Positions 62,537-64,000 of a DNA stretch of 64,000 nt are shown one piece after another. The DNA comes from Cordylochernes scorpioides (lineage: Eukaryota; Arthropoda; Arachnida; Pseudoscorpiones; Chernetidae): contig CP092874.1 in NCBI GenBank assembly GCA_030710605.1, forward strand, positions 68,629,011 to 68,693,010, read 5' to 3'. The translations under genes and the position numbers were made by a program. Each line of letters opens with the position of its first letter. Within the stretch, counting starts at the first letter, position 1. Under the pieces are notes generated by a model, which was not told the origin of the DNA, ran no database searches, and worked only from the letters and a program-made list of their open reading frames with translations.

Positions 62537-63421
62537 CCTTGCAGGTAAATTGACTGTTGTTATAAAAAATGAATATTATTTTTGTTCTACTCTTTTTCTA
62601 TACTTTTGCCCATACTTCCTATACTTTTAATATTCCAGTATTGACATACAGTAGCTACTATTCATATTTTTAGTCGATTCGTTTTAGAAAGTATTTGCTA
62701 CAGTAAATATATACCCCTTATTCGTTTTAATAAAACATTTCCCCGTGTGCACCAATCGTTCTACGTGCCTTGTCTGTCTATATGGTCCCTGGTTTATTCT
62801 CCCGCTGCTTGATTCGCCCCTATAAAACCACCTTAAATCCTCAGTTCTTAAGCCAATCAGGTTGATCATTGGCAATATCGTCTATGTAGTATGATATGAA
62901 ATAAGCTAACGTGGCTTCGAATAAAGAAATTTTCCTTTTTTTTTTGGTAAATTATAACTGGATCTATTGTCATTTTATCTAAAGCTATTTTCCAAAGATA
63001 TATTTATGAACAAACACACATTATGATGTTATTTCTTTATTTTTGTATTATTGAGAGATATAGCTAACGCTCTCTTATTCTGGTAATTTTTTTTTTTTTT
63101 AGTAAATAGAATTGATCAATTTTATTCCACCGACACTATTTTGATCACAATGATTTAAATGTGTTTATATCTCTATTTTTTAAATTGGAAAATGGGTAAA
63201 TGTTGCTTGTTCAACTTTTACTAAAACCTTTGTTCTTATAGGTAAATATATTCATATTTATGGATTACGTGAAATTTCAAGCCTTGGTATATTTGTTTTC
63301 AAATACATTTTCGGCTAAAATCCAGAAAGTTTACAAATATAAAATGTGTCTATCAGGAAAGGAATTTTCCATTATTTTATTGTCATTGTAAAAGGAAAAA
63401 TATTAGCATTATATATATATA
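62537..63421. other. AT-rich stretch, possible LTR remnant
   Basis: The segment 62700-62940 has TTATTCGTTTTAATAAAACA, a CCTATAAAACC TATA-like sequence and TCGAATAAAGAAATTT, a layout reminiscent of an LTR, but no paired copy or duplication was found. The rest is plain AT-rich DNA. Confidence 0.3.
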
Positions 63422-63790
63422 CTAGCCGAATGACCCGGGCAACGCCCGTGTTTTACCCGATTGAATGTTTTTATTCAAATACTATTTGTTACAATTATAA
63501 ATTGGAGCCGTGGATGTCACTCTTGTGAAACGTCCCGCTCCAAACTTTACATGTACATTAGGTCAGCTGGTATTACCCCTCATTTTCACCGCTAGAGGCG
63601 CGAGCGAAAGAGCAAATTTGCAAATAACACGACGGATATTCGGGATAGAGACCTGAAATTTTCACTAAGAGTTTTTCCAGATTCTACTTTATATACTGTT
63701 AAAATATCAGTCATATTAGTTACGTATTGTGGACGTGTATAGTTGACATACATACATACACACATACGCTGACTTTTATATATATAGGGA
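63422..63790 (-). mobile_element. Non-autonomous Helitron, copy 4
   Basis: On the minus strand it starts TCCCTATATATATAAAAGTC after a host A at 63791. It ends with the ACGGGCGTTGCCCGGGT hairpin, CATTCGGCTAG and a host T. About 370 bp. It shares its 5' part with the copy at 4722-5081 and its 3' part with all copies here. Confidence 0.88.
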
Positions 63791-63835
63791 TAATAATATA
63801 AATGAGTTTTAAAAATTGTAAAAAAGAAAAAAAAT

Positions 63836-63905
63836 GCATCGGCCGGGAATCGAACCCAGGCCGCCAGCGTGGCAGGCGAGCATTCTACCACTGAACCACC
63901 GATGC
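63836..63905 (-). tRNA. tRNA-Gly (anticodon GCC)
   Basis: The 70-nt minus-strand sequence has a fully paired acceptor stem (GCATCGG / CCGATGC), box A TGGTTCAGTGG, anticodon loop CTGCCAC with GCC, and box B GGTTCGATTCC. A run of eight T follows immediately (complement of 63826-63834), a Pol III terminator. One C-T mismatch sits in the anticodon stem compared with the common animal tRNA-Gly(GCC). It is probably a real gene, or a very young pseudogene. It supplies glycine tRNA for GGC/GGT codons. Confidence 0.9.
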
Positions 63906-64000
63906 TTATAAGAAATGGCCCTATTTGGGTATTTATTCCATTCACAAAAGCAAACGATGACAGAATTGTTGATGACTCTGATACTTATATTTATAATTAT

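Overview
The window is AT-rich eukaryotic DNA, almost certainly animal and most likely arthropod. There are no operons or Shine-Dalgarno sites, and the one host gene has very long introns. Mobile elements of animal type fill most of the space: Penelope, copia, gypsy-type LTR, jockey-like and Tx1-like LINEs, piggyBac, mariner, Helitrons and tRNA-derived SINEs. A degenerate TTAGG-type tract is also present. I cannot name a species. The jockey-like LINE remnants resemble those of arachnids, but that is from memory of the families.

Layout. From 2.36 to 30.40 kb the minus strand carries one host gene that I read from splice signals: five short exons (30325-30399, 17528-17588, 12221-12298, 6347-6471, 2361-2474) with matching phases, encoding a small multi-pass membrane protein. 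Its 3' end lies beyond the left edge or was not recognised. Its introns hold Helitrons, a near-complete Penelope-like element (13.2-15.7 kb), a piggyBac copy nested in a solo LTR (6.6-8.1 kb), SINEs, several foldback repeats and three minisatellites (94, 73 and 47/105 bp units). From 30.9 to 35.4 kb come decayed LINEs, more foldbacks and a solo LTR. From 35.4 to 44.6 kb lies one unbroken 54-bp satellite with higher-order structure. From 44.6 to 55.6 kb is a nest: a Tx1-like LINE fragment within the satellite, a copia element beside part of it, and a pol-deleted gypsy-type element inside the copia RNase H region. From 55.6 kb to the end are a broken copia split by a SINE and a 3.4-kb jockey-like LINE, a NAC-alpha-like pseudogene, a Helitron and a tRNA-Gly(GCC).

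The most interesting layer is ribozyme-like. A dispersed repeat with a monomer of about 335 bp carries a textbook minimal type-I hammerhead ribozyme, in two complete copies (16404-16443 minus, 16778-16817 plus) and four damaged ones. It looks like an animal retrozyme family. A second foldback family and the 3' end of the Penelope element share a hairpin that can be laid out as a decayed hammerhead. Penelope-like enzymes could in principle mobilise both. I could run no searches, so all family names rest on motifs visible in the translations.
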